From NCBI GenBank assembly GCA_004799545.1, contig SSMU01000001.1, positions 62,001-126,000 of the forward strand: a stretch of DNA of 64,000 bases. The letters are read 5' to 3'. The translations under genes were made by a program, and so were the position numbers. This DNA comes from Phenylobacterium sp. Its GTDB lineage: Bacteria; Pseudomonadota; Alphaproteobacteria; Caulobacterales; Caulobacteraceae. Below the pieces are notes generated by a model. It made no database searches and was not told where the DNA came from. It saw only the letters and a list, made by a program, of their open reading frames with translations. Position 1 is the first letter of the stretch, and each line of letters begins with the position of its first letter. Positions 10,337-19,364 of the stretch are shown piece after piece.

Positions 10337-11065
10337 CTAGCTTTTGAGGATCGCCAGCAGCTCGGCGACGCAGAGGGCGGAGTTGGACGCCGCCATCAGG
10401 GCCATCTGGCCATAGGTGACGTGGCTCTCCTCGCCGGCCAGGTCGGAGAGGGTGCGGATCACGTAGAGCGGCCGGTCCCAGGCCTCGGCGACCTGCGCGA
10501 TGGCGCCGGACTCCATGTCGATGGCGTCGGCGGCGAAGCGGGCGCGCAGCTCGTCGCGGGTCTCGGCGCAGTTGAGGAAATAGTCGGCGGTGACGATCCC
10601 GCCGCGCCGCAGCGGATGGCCGAGCTTGCCGGCCACCACCGCCTCCAGCCGGGCGAAGGCGACGGCGACCTCGGGCCGGACGTCGGGCAAGGCGGTCAGC
10701 TCCGACGCCCCGATCGGGATCTTCCCTGAGGCGGTGGGCGTGAACCGGCGGCCCGCCACCCGGCCGTAGTCGTGGATCGCCAGCCGCTCGGCCAGCAGCA
10801 CGGTCCCCACCGGCAGATCGGGCGAAAGGCCGCCCGCCACGCCCGAGCAGATCAGCGCCTCGACCTCGAACAGGGCGAGCAGCAGGGTCGCGGCGGCGGC
10901 GGCGTTGACCTTGCCGATGCCCATCTGGGCCAACACCAGCTCTTCGCCGTCGTGCCGGCCGCGCCAGACCCGGGTCGGGCCGTGGACCTCCGGCTTAGGA
11001 TCCAGGTGCAGGCGCGCGCGCAGGGCCGCGAGCTCTTCGGGGGTGGCGCAGAGGAGGCCGTACAT
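10337..11065 (-). CDS. mtnN: 5'-methylthioadenosine/S-adenosylhomocysteine nucleosidase-like protein
   Basis: A 242-aa member of the nucleoside phosphorylase/MTAN superfamily. Evidence is the N-terminal MYGLLCATPEELAAL, the glycine-rich ALICSGVAGGLSPDLPVGTV, the ribose-binding DMESGAIAQVA and the purine-site segment RTLSDLAGEES. It should hydrolyse MTA and SAH, or a related nucleoside, in the cytosol. The gene follows the TetR regulator gene by 10 bases and precedes cdd. Confidence 0.85.
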   Translation of the reverse strand: MYGLLCATPEELAALRARLHLDPKPEVHGPTRVWRGRHDGEELVLAQMGIGKVNAAAAATLLLALFEVEALICSGVAGGLSPDLPVGTVLLAERLAIHDYGRVAGRRFTPTASGKIPIGASELTALPDVRPEVAVAFARLEAVVAGKLGHPLRRGGIVTADYFLNCAETRDELRARFAADAIDMESGAIAQVAEAWDRPLYVIRTLSDLAGEESHVTYGQMALMAASNSALCVAELLAILKS

Positions 11066-11075
11066 GACGCCGATC

Positions 11076-11720
11076 CTAGCCCGGGGCCGCCGGCTCGGTC
11101 GCCATGCCGGTGAGCATGGTCGCCATGTGCTGGCGGGCGACCGCCGGCAGGTCGAAGCCGGCCGCCCCCACCGGCACGAAGGTCTCGCGCCAGATCAGCG
11201 CGACCAATAGCGGCGAGATCAGCTCCAGGGCGTAGGTGCGGGCGTCGCCCGGCTTCACCTCGCCGCGCGCCTGGGCCGCGGTGATAGCGTCGGTCAGCGC
11301 TCCCAGAGCCTGGCTGACCAGCCGCTCGTGCCAGACCCGGGCCAGCTCGGGGAAATTGCCGGCCTCGCCGATCACCATCTTCACCACCCCGCCCACCGGC
11401 AGGGCGTCCATCAGGCCGGAGATCCGCTCGGCGACCAGGCCCAGCAGCTCGGGAAAAGGGCCCGGGTGGGCGGCGATGATCGCGCGGACGACCTGCATGT
11501 TAGGGGCGATGGCCTGTTCCACCACGGCGCGGAACAGGTCCTCCTTGGTGGCGAAATAGAGGTAGAGCGCGCCCTTCGACACTCCGGCGCGCGCGGCGAT
11601 CTCGTCCAGCCGGGCGGCCGCGAAGCCCTTCTCCGCGAACACCGCGAGGGCCGCCTCGACGATCTCGCCCGGCCGGGCGGCCTTGCGGCGGCGGAATTTG
11701 GGAGGTCCGGGATCGGTCAT
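11076..11720 (-). CDS. TetR/AcrR-family transcriptional regulator
   Basis: A 214-aa repressor-type protein. A basic leader precedes an N-terminal helix-turn-helix (about residues 15–60) with EIAARAGVSKGALYLYFATKEDLF, the canonical TetR recognition region. The C-terminal helical domain (about 80–205) should bind a small effector and dimerise. It lies between the porin gene upstream and the nucleosidase downstream on the same strand; which gene it controls is not evident, and no palindrome stands out in the 63 bases before it. Confidence 0.88.
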   Translation of the reverse strand: MTDPGPPKFRRRKAARPGEIVEAALAVFAEKGFAAARLDEIAARAGVSKGALYLYFATKEDLFRAVVEQAIAPNMQVVRAIIAAHPGPFPELLGLVAERISGLMDALPVGGVVKMVIGEAGNFPELARVWHERLVSQALGALTDAITAAQARGEVKPGDARTYALELISPLLVALIWRETFVPVGAAGFDLPAVARQHMATMLTGMATEPAAPG

Positions 11721-11783
11721 TGGGGCCTTGCTGTCTGCCCGGTCCGTTGTGGGTCCTGCGGCGGACGATCCGCAAGGCCTGTC

Positions 11784-12890
11784 CTACAGGCCCGCCTCCA
11801 GCTGTACGCCCACCACCAGGGCGTCGCGCCCGCCGCCGCGGCCGGCCGGATGGATCACCCACTGCAGGTCGGGCCGCATCGCCAGGTGGTCGCTAAGCGC
11901 AACCCGGTAGTTGGCCTCGACCAGGTCCTCCCAGCCGCGCAAGGGGCCCCGGTCGCTGAACCGGCCCGCCGTCGCGCCCAGCGAGAGGGCGTCGTTCGGC
12001 CGCGCCGCGATCAGCCCCTGCCAGGTCACCCCGCCGATCAGGAACAGCGGCTGCAGGTTGCGGTCCTGGCGCGGGGCGGCCTGCAGCATGGCGAAGCCGC
12101 TCAAGCCGCCGCCCTTGTCCGGCGCCGGCCGCTCGATCCACAGGTAATACCCTTCGTCGCCTCTTGAGACGTTCCCGTCGAAGGTCTGGAACCGGGCGCT
12201 GTCGTGATAGGCGCCGACACCGGCCCGGAGCGGCCCGGCCACCGGCGCCACCGCCTCGGCGAAGCCGATCACCCCGTCATCTGGATGGAAGCTGAAATCC
12301 AGGCCGTGCTTCTGCAAGGTTATCCGCGCCGGATCGGAGAGCAGGGCCCCGCCGCGCAGCTCCAGGGCGCCCACGTCGGTCTTGCCCCAGGCGCCCCAGG
12401 TCGAGGCGGGCGTCGCCGCGCGCCCCGGATCGTTGATGGTGATCGCCCCGCCGTTGGAGGAGAAGGCCGAGTTCACGAACTGGCCCATGCCGGCCACGCC
12501 CGGCAGGGCGTCGCCCGCCGACAATCGCCCCGCCTGGAAGGTCGTGCGCTCGGACTGGTAGGTGGCCTTGGCTTCATAGAGCCACAGGCCGTTGCCGCTG
12601 TTGAACGGCCCCTGCACGCCGGCCACGTCGCCGATCGCCCGGGCCGAAAGGTTGGCGCCGGCCGTCCAGGCGCCCTGCACCGTCCAGCTCCAGCCGGAGG
12701 CGATGGGCGCCTGCACGCCCGCGGTCATCACATGCACGTAGGTGCCCGATTGCGAACGGCCGCCTGCGGCCACGCCGTCCCAGTCCGCGGTGTAGGCGAA
12801 GAGCGGCTTCACGGCCGGCGCATCCTCGGCCCGCGCCGCCGTGGCGGCCAGCAGGACGGCGCAGGCGAGGCCGAGCGCGCCCGCCCTCAC
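11784..12890 (-). CDS. OprB-type carbohydrate porin
   Basis: A 368-aa outer-membrane protein. It has a signal peptide (residues 1–21, ending ARA) and a beta-rich body ending in a hydrophobic VVGVQLEAGL. The segments NGLWLYEAKATYQ, GRLSAGD and ANYRVALSDHLAMRPDLQWVIHPAGRG are typical of the OprB family. It probably admits sugars or related solutes. Its start overlaps the stop of the PEP-mutase family gene by four bases (ATGA), so the pair is coupled. Confidence 0.82.
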   Translation of the reverse strand: MRAGALGLACAVLLAATAARAEDAPAVKPLFAYTADWDGVAAGGRSQSGTYVHVMTAGVQAPIASGWSWTVQGAWTAGANLSARAIGDVAGVQGPFNSGNGLWLYEAKATYQSERTTFQAGRLSAGDALPGVAGMGQFVNSAFSSNGGAITINDPGRAATPASTWGAWGKTDVGALELRGGALLSDPARITLQKHGLDFSFHPDDGVIGFAEAVAPVAGPLRAGVGAYHDSARFQTFDGNVSRGDEGYYLWIERPAPDKGGGLSGFAMLQAAPRQDRNLQPLFLIGGVTWQGLIAARPNDALSLGATAGRFSDRGPLRGWEDLVEANYRVALSDHLAMRPDLQWVIHPAGRGGGRDALVVGVQLEAGL

Positions 12891-13705
12891 GAGCCCAGCA
12901 GGCCCTGCATGTCGGCGCCGGTCGCCGCGCCCGCGAAGCCTTCGAAGCTGCCGTCCGCGGCCAGGGCCCGCGCCGTCTTGATCATCGCGCCCCAGGCCAC
13001 CCGCGCCAGCCCACCGCCGACGCTGATCCGCCGCACGCCGAGGTCGGCGAGCTCGGCGCGGCTGAAGCCCGGCGTGCTGACCAGCACGTTCAGCGGCTTC
13101 GGCGCCACCGCCTTCACCGCCTTGGCGATCTCGTCCTTGGTGCGCAGGCCCGGCGCATAGAGGCAGTCGGCGCCGGCCTCGGCGAGCTTGACCAGGCGGT
13201 CCAGCACGGCGGCCAGCGGCGCCCGGTCGCCCAGCCGGCCCTCCGCGCGGCCGACCAGCACCGCGCCGGTCCCGTCGGCGTCGATCGCCGCCCGCGCCGC
13301 GCGGATCCGCGCTACGGCCAGGGCCTCGTCATAGAGGGACTTGGCCGCATCGTGCGCCTGGTCCTCGATGGAGAGCCCCGCGACCCCGGTCGCCAGGGCG
13401 CGGGTGACATTGGCCGCCACCTCCTCGGGGGCGTCGCCGAAACCGTTCTCGAAGTCGGCGTTGATCGGCAGATCCACCGCCGCCGAGAGCTCGGCGAAGT
13501 GGGCCAGCATGCCCTCGAGCGACATCTCGTTGTCCAAGCCGCCTTGCGACCAGGCGAAGCCGGAGCTGGTGGTGGCCAGCGCCTGGAAGCCCAGGGCCTG
13601 CAGCACCCGGGCCGAGCCCACGTCCCAGGGGTTGGGGATGATGAAGCAGCCGGCTTCGTGCAGCTTGCGGAAGCGGGCTCGCTTGTCGGCGACCGAGGCG
13701 GCCAT
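12887..13705 (-). CDS. Isocitrate lyase/PEP mutase family enzyme
   Basis: A 272-aa TIM-barrel protein of the PEP-mutase/isocitrate lyase superfamily. Diagnostic segments are IIPNPWDVGSARVL, ATTSSGFAWSQG, the metal-site motif NADFENGFG and GLSIEDQ. The lyase-specific KKCGH loop is absent, so it is not an isocitrate lyase; a C–C bond lyase such as oxaloacetate decarboxylase or methylisocitrate lyase-like is possible, and the substrate is open. The start is the ATG after GAGG; the frame extends 47 codons further upstream without a ribosome site. It is coupled to the porin gene downstream. Confidence 0.85.
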   Translation of the reverse strand: MAASVADKRARFRKLHEAGCFIIPNPWDVGSARVLQALGFQALATTSSGFAWSQGGLDNEMSLEGMLAHFAELSAAVDLPINADFENGFGDAPEEVAANVTRALATGVAGLSIEDQAHDAAKSLYDEALAVARIRAARAAIDADGTGAVLVGRAEGRLGDRAPLAAVLDRLVKLAEAGADCLYAPGLRTKDEIAKAVKAVAPKPLNVLVSTPGFSRAELADLGVRRISVGGGLARVAWGAMIKTARALAADGSFEGFAGAATGADMQGLLGS

Positions 13706-13898
13706 GGGACCTCGCGGCGAAGGCGGAGAAAGGGCGGGGAGTTTCGCCTGGAACGCGGGCGAAACAAAGCATGTCCGAATCACTGACTCGTCGCGATTCG
13801 GCTTTTGTTCACCGCAAGATATTGTATCTGAAGGGGTGGCCGGCACAAACGGTGAAGCTTCCGGACCGGCTGAAGGGCCGCAAAGCCCCGGCCTCGCC

Positions 13899-13928
13899 TT
13901 GACGCGGGCGCGCTCGTTCCTCTATATC
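13899..13928 (+). promoter_or_regulatory. Promoter of rpmB
   Basis: TTGACG (13899–13904) and TATATC (13923–13928) are separated by 18 bases, about 57 bases before the rpmB start. It is the best sigma-70 box pair in this gap. Confidence 0.6.
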
Positions 13929-13985
13929 GCCCGCTCCCGCGGGCCTGGGTCCGCCGTTCCTTAATTTCCGCGAAGGTCTTTCGCT

Positions 13986-14285
13986 ATGTCGCGCCGCTGC
14001 GAACTCACGGGGGTCGGCCCCATGGTCGGCCACAACGTGAGCCACTCGAACATCAAGACCAAGCGCCGCTTCCTGCCGGCCCTGTCGCCCGCCAGCCTCC
14101 AGTCGGATGCGCTCGGCCAGACCTTCCGGCTGCGGATCACCAACGCCGCGCTGCGCACCCTCGACTTCCGGGGCGGCCTCGACGCCTTCCTGCTGAAGGC
14201 CGGCGACGAGGACCTCTCGCCGCGCGCCCTGAAGATCAAGCGCCAGCTGAAGGCCAAGCTCGCCGAGCAGCCGGCGGCCGCCTAG
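13986..14285 (+). CDS. rpmB: 50S ribosomal protein L28
   Basis: A 99-aa L28 protein of the large ribosomal subunit. It begins [21 protein letters not shown] and continues with [10 protein letters not shown] and [18 protein letters not shown], all family-typical. Of the zinc-type cysteines only the single N-terminal one is left. It is monocistronic, with a promoter about 60 bases upstream and a strong terminator 35 bases downstream. Confidence 0.96.
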   Translation: MSRRCELTGVGPMVGHNVSHSNIKTKRRFLPALSPASLQSDALGQTFRLRITNAALRTLDFRGGLDAFLLKAGDEDLSPRALKIKRQLKAKLAEQPAAA

Positions 14286-14320
14286 GGGCTCCAGCCCTCT
14301 CTCCCTGTCATTCCGAAGAG

Positions 14321-14346
14321 GCCGCCCCCCGGGCGGCTTTTTCTTT
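14321..14346 (+). terminator. Rho-independent terminator of rpmB
   Basis: Stem GCCGCCC/GGGCGGC with a CCC loop (14321–14337), followed directly by TTTTTCTTT. It is the clearest intrinsic terminator on the plus strand here. Confidence 0.9.
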
Positions 14347-14358
14347 GGCCGCCGAGGG

Positions 14359-14625
14359 TCAGTAGTGGAAGCGGCACTGGGCGATCTCGAGCTGCTGCGC
14401 CGCGCCCGCGCCCGTCATGCGATACACCAGCCGGTCCTCCAGCGTGATCCGCCGCGACCACCAGCCCTGCAGGTCTCCGCGCAGCGGCTCGGGCTTGCCC
14501 GTTCCGCGAAACGGCGATCGCATGCATTCCCGGAGCAGGCCGTTCAGCCGTTCCAGGGTGTTCGGGTCCGCAGCCTGCCAGTGGAGGTAGTCCTCCCAGG
14601 CGCGGTCCGCGAACACCAGCCTCAC
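14359..14625 (-). CDS. yoeB: YoeB-family ribosome-dependent mRNA interferase toxin
   Basis: An 88-aa RelE/YoeB toxin that cleaves mRNA in the ribosomal A site. The catalytic set of the family is present at matching positions: Glu46 in GKPEPL, Arg65 in EDRLVYR and the C-terminal His87–Tyr88 of CRFHY. Family-typical text includes WEDYLHWQ and GWWSRRIT. It overlaps the yefM stop by four bases (ATGA), antitoxin first, as usual for this pair. Confidence 0.95.
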   Translation of the reverse strand: MRLVFADRAWEDYLHWQAADPNTLERLNGLLRECMRSPFRGTGKPEPLRGDLQGWWSRRITLEDRLVYRMTGAGAAQQLEIAQCRFHY

Positions 14626-14876
14626 GGCTCGCGGAGCTCCTGCTCCGAGCCCTCGCCGGCGTCGAGCTGCCGCACCGCTTCAGCAAGGCGCGCCGCATTG
14701 GCCGGGCTCGACACCAGGTGCAGTGTGGCCTCCATCGCGTTCCAGTCGGCCAACGAGACCATCACCACGGCTTCGCCGCGCTTGCGGGTCACCACGACCG
14801 GCGTCCGGTCTTCGACCACCTGGTCCATGACTTCCTTCAGCCGGGCGCGGGTGTCCGAGTAGTTGAGCACGTTCAT
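14622..14876 (-). CDS. yefM: YefM-family antitoxin
   Basis: An 84-aa Phd/YefM antitoxin. The N-terminal DNA-binding fold shows NYSDTRARLKEVMDQV, PVVVTRKRGEAVVMVSLADWNAM. The acidic C-terminal tail (about 55–84) should wrap the toxin. GGAGG lies five bases before the ATG. With YoeB it would repress its own operon through the palindrome directly upstream. Confidence 0.95.
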   Translation of the reverse strand: MNVLNYSDTRARLKEVMDQVVEDRTPVVVTRKRGEAVVMVSLADWNAMEATLHLVSSPANAARLAEAVRQLDAGEGSEQELREP

Positions 14877-14897
14877 TTCGGCCTCCAGCCCGCTATA

Positions 14898-14915
14898 TGT
14901 ACATTAAATCGTACA
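14898..14915 (-). promoter_or_regulatory. Operator palindrome of yefM–yoeB
   Basis: The inverted repeat TGTAC-N8-GTACA sits 22 bases upstream of the yefM start in an AT-rich patch that should contain the promoter. TGTACA half-sites are the known YefM binding element, so autoregulation is likely. Confidence 0.75.
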
Positions 14916-14939
14916 ATTTACAAGCGTGAAGGCCGTCGA

Positions 14940-15698
14940 CTACGCCGCCACCTTTTCCTTCAGGGTCTCGTCGAACAGGGCGATCAATTCGCGCCAGTGG
15001 CGTTCGGCGGCCTCGGGGTTGTAGACCGGCATGTCGGTGGGCACCCAGCCGTGCTTGGCGCCCTTCCAGATCGAGACCTCGGCGTCGACGCCGGCGTCCT
15101 TCAGGGCCGCGTCCAGCCGCACCTTCTGCGCCTCGTCGAAGTGGGCGTCCTCGTCGGCGCCGGCCACCAGCACCTTGGCCTCAATCCGGTCGGCGAGGCG
15201 ATGCGGGCTGTTGTCGGCGTCGGTGGCCATGTTGCCGCCGTGGAAGGAGGCGGCCGCGGCGATGCGGTCGGGGAAGGTGCCCGCAGCCCGCAGCGCGATG
15301 CTCCCGCCCATGCAGTAGCCGGTCACCCCCACCTTGTCGGCCTTGGCGCGCGGGTCCCTATCGAGGAAGTCGAGGCAGGCCTTGGTGTCGACCATCTGCT
15401 TTTCCGGATCGGTCGAGGCGCGCAGCTTCTGGAACAGGGCGCCCATCTCGGGATCGCCGCCGAACGCCTTCTTGATGTCCAGCGGCGGATAGGGCCCGGC
15501 GCGCCAGAACAGGTCGGGCAGCAGCACGTAGTAGCCGGCCTTGGCCAGGCGCCCGGCCATCTCGAACATCGCCGGCCGGATCGCGGGCGCGTCCATGTAG
15601 ATGATCGCCGCGGGCCAGGGCCCCTTATCGGCGTCTGGCGTGAACACGAAGCCGCGGGCGTCGCCGTCCGGCGTTGGGATCGAAACATCCTCGCGCAT
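14940..15698 (-). CDS. Dienelactone hydrolase family protein
   Basis: A 252-aa cytosolic alpha/beta hydrolase of the DLH family. The nucleophile elbow is GYCMGG with a cysteine nucleophile, the acid lies in VAGADEDAHF and the histidine in KHGW. PAAIIYMDAPAIRP marks the oxyanion region. The DLH fold hydrolyses dienelactones in chlorocatechol breakdown, but many members act on other lactones or esters; no catabolic genes sit nearby, so the substrate is open. A good ribosome site (GGGAGAGG) precedes the ATG. Confidence 0.88.
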   Translation of the reverse strand: MREDVSIPTPDGDARGFVFTPDADKGPWPAAIIYMDAPAIRPAMFEMAGRLAKAGYYVLLPDLFWRAGPYPPLDIKKAFGGDPEMGALFQKLRASTDPEKQMVDTKACLDFLDRDPRAKADKVGVTGYCMGGSIALRAAGTFPDRIAAAASFHGGNMATDADNSPHRLADRIEAKVLVAGADEDAHFDEAQKVRLDAALKDAGVDAEVSIWKGAKHGWVPTDMPVYNPEAAERHWRELIALFDETLKEKVAA

Positions 15699-15734
15699 GA
15701 AATCCTCTCCCTGAATGGCTTGGGCTGAAATGAC

Positions 15735-17681
15735 CTAGGCGACCGCCCGTCGCACCTCCTTGAAGGTGGAGCGGCGCATGGTGGGCTTGGGGCCCTGGGT
15801 ATTGGGCGGCGGCTGCAGCAGGCCGGCCGAGCGGCGGGTCAGCCGTTCCGGCTCCTCCGAGAACAGCTCGGCCAGCTGGTCGGTGATCGCGCCGGCCAGC
15901 TGCTCCACGTCGACGATGGTCACGGCGCGGCGGTAGTAGCGGGTGACGTCGTGGCCGATGCCGATGGCGATCAGCTGCACCGGGCTCTTGCCCTCGATCT
16001 CGGCGATCACCTCGCGCAGGTGGCGCTCCAGATAGTGGCCGGAGTTCACCGACAGGGTGGAATCGTCCACCGGCGCGCCGTCGGAGATCACCATCAGGAT
16101 GCGCCGCTGCTCGGAGCGGCCGATCAGCCGCTGGTGCGCCCACATCAGGGCCTCGCCGTCGATGTTCTCCTTCAGCAGGCCCTCGCGCATCATCAGGCCG
16201 AGGTTGCGCCGGGCGCGCCGCCAGGGGGAGTCGGCGGACTTGTAGATGATGTGGCGCAGGTCGTTGAGCCGGCCGGGCTGGGCGGGCTTGCCGGCCTTCA
16301 GCCAGTCCTCGCGCGCCTGGCCGCCCTTCCAGGCCCGGGTGGTGAAGCCGAGGATCTCGGTCTTCACGCCGCAGCGTTCCAGGGTGCGAGCCAGGATGTC
16401 GGCACAGACCGCGGCCACCATGATCGGCCGGCCGCGCATGGAGCCCGAGTTGTCGATAAGAATGGTCACCACCGTGTCGCGGAACTCGGTGTCGGCCTCC
16501 TCCTTGAAGGACAGGGGCGCGGTGGGATCGGTGATCACCCGGGTCAGGCGCGCGACGTCGAGCACGCCCTCCTCGAGGTCGAAGGTCCAGGTGCGGTTCT
16601 GCTGCGCCAGCAGCTTGCGCTGCAGCCGGTTGGCGAGCCGGGAGACCACGTTCGACAGGCTGGCCAGCTGCTGGTCGAGATAGGCGCGCAGCCGGGTCAG
16701 CTCCTCGCCGTCGCACAGTTCCTCGGCCGCCACGATCTCGTCGTGGGCGGTGGTGAACACCTTGTAGGTGACCACCCGGCCCTCGCCGGAGAACTCCGGG
16801 CGCGCCGGCTGCTCGCCATCGCCCATGTCCGGCGGCTCGTCGGTGTCCTCGGCGTTGGGATCCTCCTCCGCCGACATCATCTGGCTGTCGGCGTCCTCGC
16901 TCTCGCGATGGCTCGTCTCGTCCTCGTCCAGGGCGGTCTGCTGCGGGGACTGGCCCTCGCCGTCGCCGTCGTCGTTCTCGTCGGAAGCCTCGGCCTCGCC
17001 CTCTTCGCCTTCCTCGGACTGGTCCGGCTGGTCCGGGGCGTCGGAGAGGTCGTCGCCCATCTGCAGGTCGCGGATGATGGCGCGGGCGATCCGCGCCGAG
17101 GCCTTCTGGTCGGCGATGGTCTCCACCAGCTTGTCGAGGTCGGCGCCGGCCTTGGCCTCGATCTCGTCCCGGAACAGCTCGACCAGGGGCTGGGCCATGG
17201 CCGGCGGCTTCTCGCCGGTCAGCCGCTCGCGGACCATCAGGCCGACGACATCGGCCAGCGGCGGGTTGGCCAGGGCCTCGATCTGGTTGAACGAGCGCTT
17301 GGCCCAGGCCTGCTCCAGCACCGCCTTGAGGTTCTCGCGCACCCCGCTCAGGGCGTTGGCGCCCACCGCCTCGATGCGGGCCGCCTCGATGGCGTCGTAG
17401 ATCGGGCCGCCCAGGGCCGAGGCGGGCCGCGCCTTGGCATGGGCCTCCACGTCGTGGTGCGCCAGGCGCAGGGCCATCTGGTCGGCCAGGCCGCGGATAC
17501 GGGCGGCGTCGATCGGCGTCAGGTCGCGGGGCGGATGCGGCAGCACGGCCCGCTTGCCGGACAGCTGCGGCCCCTCGCCGGAATAGACGATCTCCAGGTC
17601 CGGCATCTCGGCCAGCGAGCGGGCGGCGTTGGCCAGCGCGCGCTTGAAGGGCTCCAGCGGACTTTCGGGGTTCTTGGCCAT
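15735..17681 (-). CDS. cobT: Aerobic cobaltochelatase subunit CobT
   Basis: A 648-aa CobT protein. An N-terminal helical domain (about 1–215) is followed by a strongly acidic linker (about 220–300, rich in Glu/Asp and Gln) and a C-terminal von Willebrand A domain with the MIDAS motif DNSGSM. With CobS it forms the AAA+ chaperone that drives cobalt insertion by CobN. cobS lies upstream on the same strand, separated by a DUF3089 gene and a divergent DUF1328 gene. No cobN or other cobalamin gene is in the window. Confidence 0.93.
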   Translation of the reverse strand: MAKNPESPLEPFKRALANAARSLAEMPDLEIVYSGEGPQLSGKRAVLPHPPRDLTPIDAARIRGLADQMALRLAHHDVEAHAKARPASALGGPIYDAIEAARIEAVGANALSGVRENLKAVLEQAWAKRSFNQIEALANPPLADVVGLMVRERLTGEKPPAMAQPLVELFRDEIEAKAGADLDKLVETIADQKASARIARAIIRDLQMGDDLSDAPDQPDQSEEGEEGEAEASDENDDGDGEGQSPQQTALDEDETSHRESEDADSQMMSAEEDPNAEDTDEPPDMGDGEQPARPEFSGEGRVVTYKVFTTAHDEIVAAEELCDGEELTRLRAYLDQQLASLSNVVSRLANRLQRKLLAQQNRTWTFDLEEGVLDVARLTRVITDPTAPLSFKEEADTEFRDTVVTILIDNSGSMRGRPIMVAAVCADILARTLERCGVKTEILGFTTRAWKGGQAREDWLKAGKPAQPGRLNDLRHIIYKSADSPWRRARRNLGLMMREGLLKENIDGEALMWAHQRLIGRSEQRRILMVISDGAPVDDSTLSVNSGHYLERHLREVIAEIEGKSPVQLIAIGIGHDVTRYYRRAVTIVDVEQLAGAITDQLAELFSEEPERLTRRSAGLLQPPPNTQGPKPTMRRSTFKEVRRAVA

Positions 17682-17839
17682 CTCGGGTGTCGTCTTAGAT
17701 CAGCACGGGGTTCCAACGAAACAAGGTTTCGTGCGGCAGGGCCTGTGACGAGGCCAGAGACAAGGAACGGGCGGCGCGGACGCCGCGTTCTACAGTCAAG
17801 GTCCAACCTCGGCCTCTTGGTGTTTTGAAGGAGAGCGAA

Positions 17840-18019
17840 ATGCTCAAATGGGCTCTGATCTTCGCGGTGGTCGCCCTGATCGCCGGCGGCCTCGGCTTCA
17901 CCGGCCTGGCCGGGGCGGCGGCGGGCGTGGCGAAGCTGCTGTTCTTCCTGTTCCTGGTCGGCTTCGTGGTCTTCCTGATCCTGGGCTTCTGGGCCGGCCG
18001 CAAGATCGCCGGCGACTAG
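17840..18019 (+). CDS. DUF1328 small membrane protein
   Basis: A 59-aa inner-membrane protein with two hydrophobic helices, [19 protein letters not shown] and [20 protein letters not shown]. This is the DUF1328/YtjA layout, with a conserved FTGLAG turn between the helices. The ATG at 17840 follows AAGGAGAG at good spacing. The function of the family is unknown; members are often stress-induced. It is followed by a strong hairpin terminator. Confidence 0.88.
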   Translation: MLKWALIFAVVALIAGGLGFTGLAGAAAGVAKLLFFLFLVGFVVFLILGFWAGRKIAGD

Positions 18020-18045
18020 ACCGCCTTCCATCCGAGTGCGTGTCG

Positions 18046-18073
18046 GCGCCCGCCCCTCCCCAGGGGCGGGCGC
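18046..18073 (+). terminator. Terminator after the DUF1328 gene
   Basis: A twelve-base-pair GC stem (GCGCCCGCCCCT/AGGGGCGGGCGC) with a CCCC loop, followed by a short TTT. It lies between convergent genes and may also block the DUF3089 transcript. Confidence 0.8.
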
Positions 18074-18081
18074 TTTCGCAT

Positions 18082-19275
18082 TCACGGCTTGCCGTGGATC
18101 CAGGCCTTGGATTCCTCGCCCACAATGTGGACCAGATTGCCCATGGCGAGGTTGGCGTCGATCAGGTGCAGGCCCCAGTCGGCGGAGACCTGGCCGCCGG
18201 GCAGCACCACGTCGCCCTCGATCGAGTCGGTGCGCGGGTCGGCCGGAACGGCGTTCACGTGGACTTCCATGTAGCTGAAGCCGTTCTTCTCCACGCACTC
18301 CGACGTGAGCAGGCCGGGGACCGAGATGAACGGCGTCGTCGGGTTGGGCTTGCCCTTCACCCACACCGTCTTGGGCGCCGCCGCGCCGGAGATCGGCGCG
18401 CTGTTGGAGAGGTAGGCGTGCAGTTCGCCCTTGCCGCCGCCGAGCGCCGCGGGGTTGGTGCAGGCGGCCACCTGGTTCTCGTTGGGCGCCTTGCCGAAGC
18501 GGCTGTTGGCCGGCGGCGGGACGGTGTCGCGGAAGCTGGCATAGGCGATCACGCAGCCCACCTGGGCGGCCGACTTGCAGAGCGGCACGTGCTGGAAGAG
18601 GCCGAGGTCCTTGCCCTTGTCCACCGGCAGGCGGGTGCCCATCAGGATCGCCGAGACCAGCCTGGCCTGCACCGGCTTGCCGTCGATCTCGTTCTTGATC
18701 ACCTGGGTCAGCACGCCCGAGCCCTGGGAGTGGCCCACCAGCACTACGCCCCGGCCATGGTTGTCGTGCGCCAGGTAGTAGTTCCAGGCGTCGACCACGT
18801 CGTTGTAGCCGGTGGTCCGCATGGCCGGGTCGTTCTGGCCGGGCAGGGGCTTGCCGGCGATGCCGGCGCGCAGCGCCGTCAGCGTGATCTGGCGGTACAT
18901 CGGCGCGTAGAGCCGGCACTTGGCGCCGAGCCTGGCGAACTGCACCTTCACGACGTTGGTCTCTTCGGAACCGGGGTTCATGTCGGAGATCACGCCCGGG
19001 TCGTTGGACACCGTCGGATAGACGTAGAAGCAGTCGATCGGGGCCTTGGGATCGGCATGGAAGGCCTCGACGCTCTCCTTGCCGTTGGCCTGCACGACGG
19101 TCGTCGACAGGTCGACCTTGCAGGCGTTGCCCGCGATCTTGTCCGGCCGGCACAGCCAGCTTGCCTTGTCGCCGTAGTCGTTCTTCGGCAGGCCTTGCGT
19201 CTGCGCCGCCGCCGCGCCCGCGACCAGCATCATCCCCGCGCTCAAGCCGAGCGCCGCCAGCACCTTCAAAGCCAT
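18082..19275 (-). CDS. Exported DUF3089 alpha/beta hydrolase
   Basis: A 397-aa protein with a signal peptide (1–24, ending AAAQ), so it is periplasmic or secreted. The DUF3089 body shows CFYVYPTVSND, MYRQITL, the nucleophile elbow VLVGHSQGSG (serine in GHSQG) and a late LHLIDANLAMGNLV. Family members are uncharacterised hydrolases or lipases. A run of Gs (GGGGGGAAACC) before the ATG acts as the ribosome site. It lies between cobS and cobT without an obvious link to cobalamin. Confidence 0.85.
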   Translation of the reverse strand: MALKVLAALGLSAGMMLVAGAAAAQTQGLPKNDYGDKASWLCRPDKIAGNACKVDLSTTVVQANGKESVEAFHADPKAPIDCFYVYPTVSNDPGVISDMNPGSEETNVVKVQFARLGAKCRLYAPMYRQITLTALRAGIAGKPLPGQNDPAMRTTGYNDVVDAWNYYLAHDNHGRGVVLVGHSQGSGVLTQVIKNEIDGKPVQARLVSAILMGTRLPVDKGKDLGLFQHVPLCKSAAQVGCVIAYASFRDTVPPPANSRFGKAPNENQVAACTNPAALGGGKGELHAYLSNSAPISGAAAPKTVWVKGKPNPTTPFISVPGLLTSECVEKNGFSYMEVHVNAVPADPRTDSIEGDVVLPGGQVSADWGLHLIDANLAMGNLVHIVGEESKAWIHGKP

Positions 19276-19364
19276 GGTTTCCCCCCGAAATTCTTAGGCA
19301 GTTATGCCCGCAGGATCGCGCGCGGGGGCGTCACGGTCCAGCCAATTCCTCTGTCGCTTAGGGC

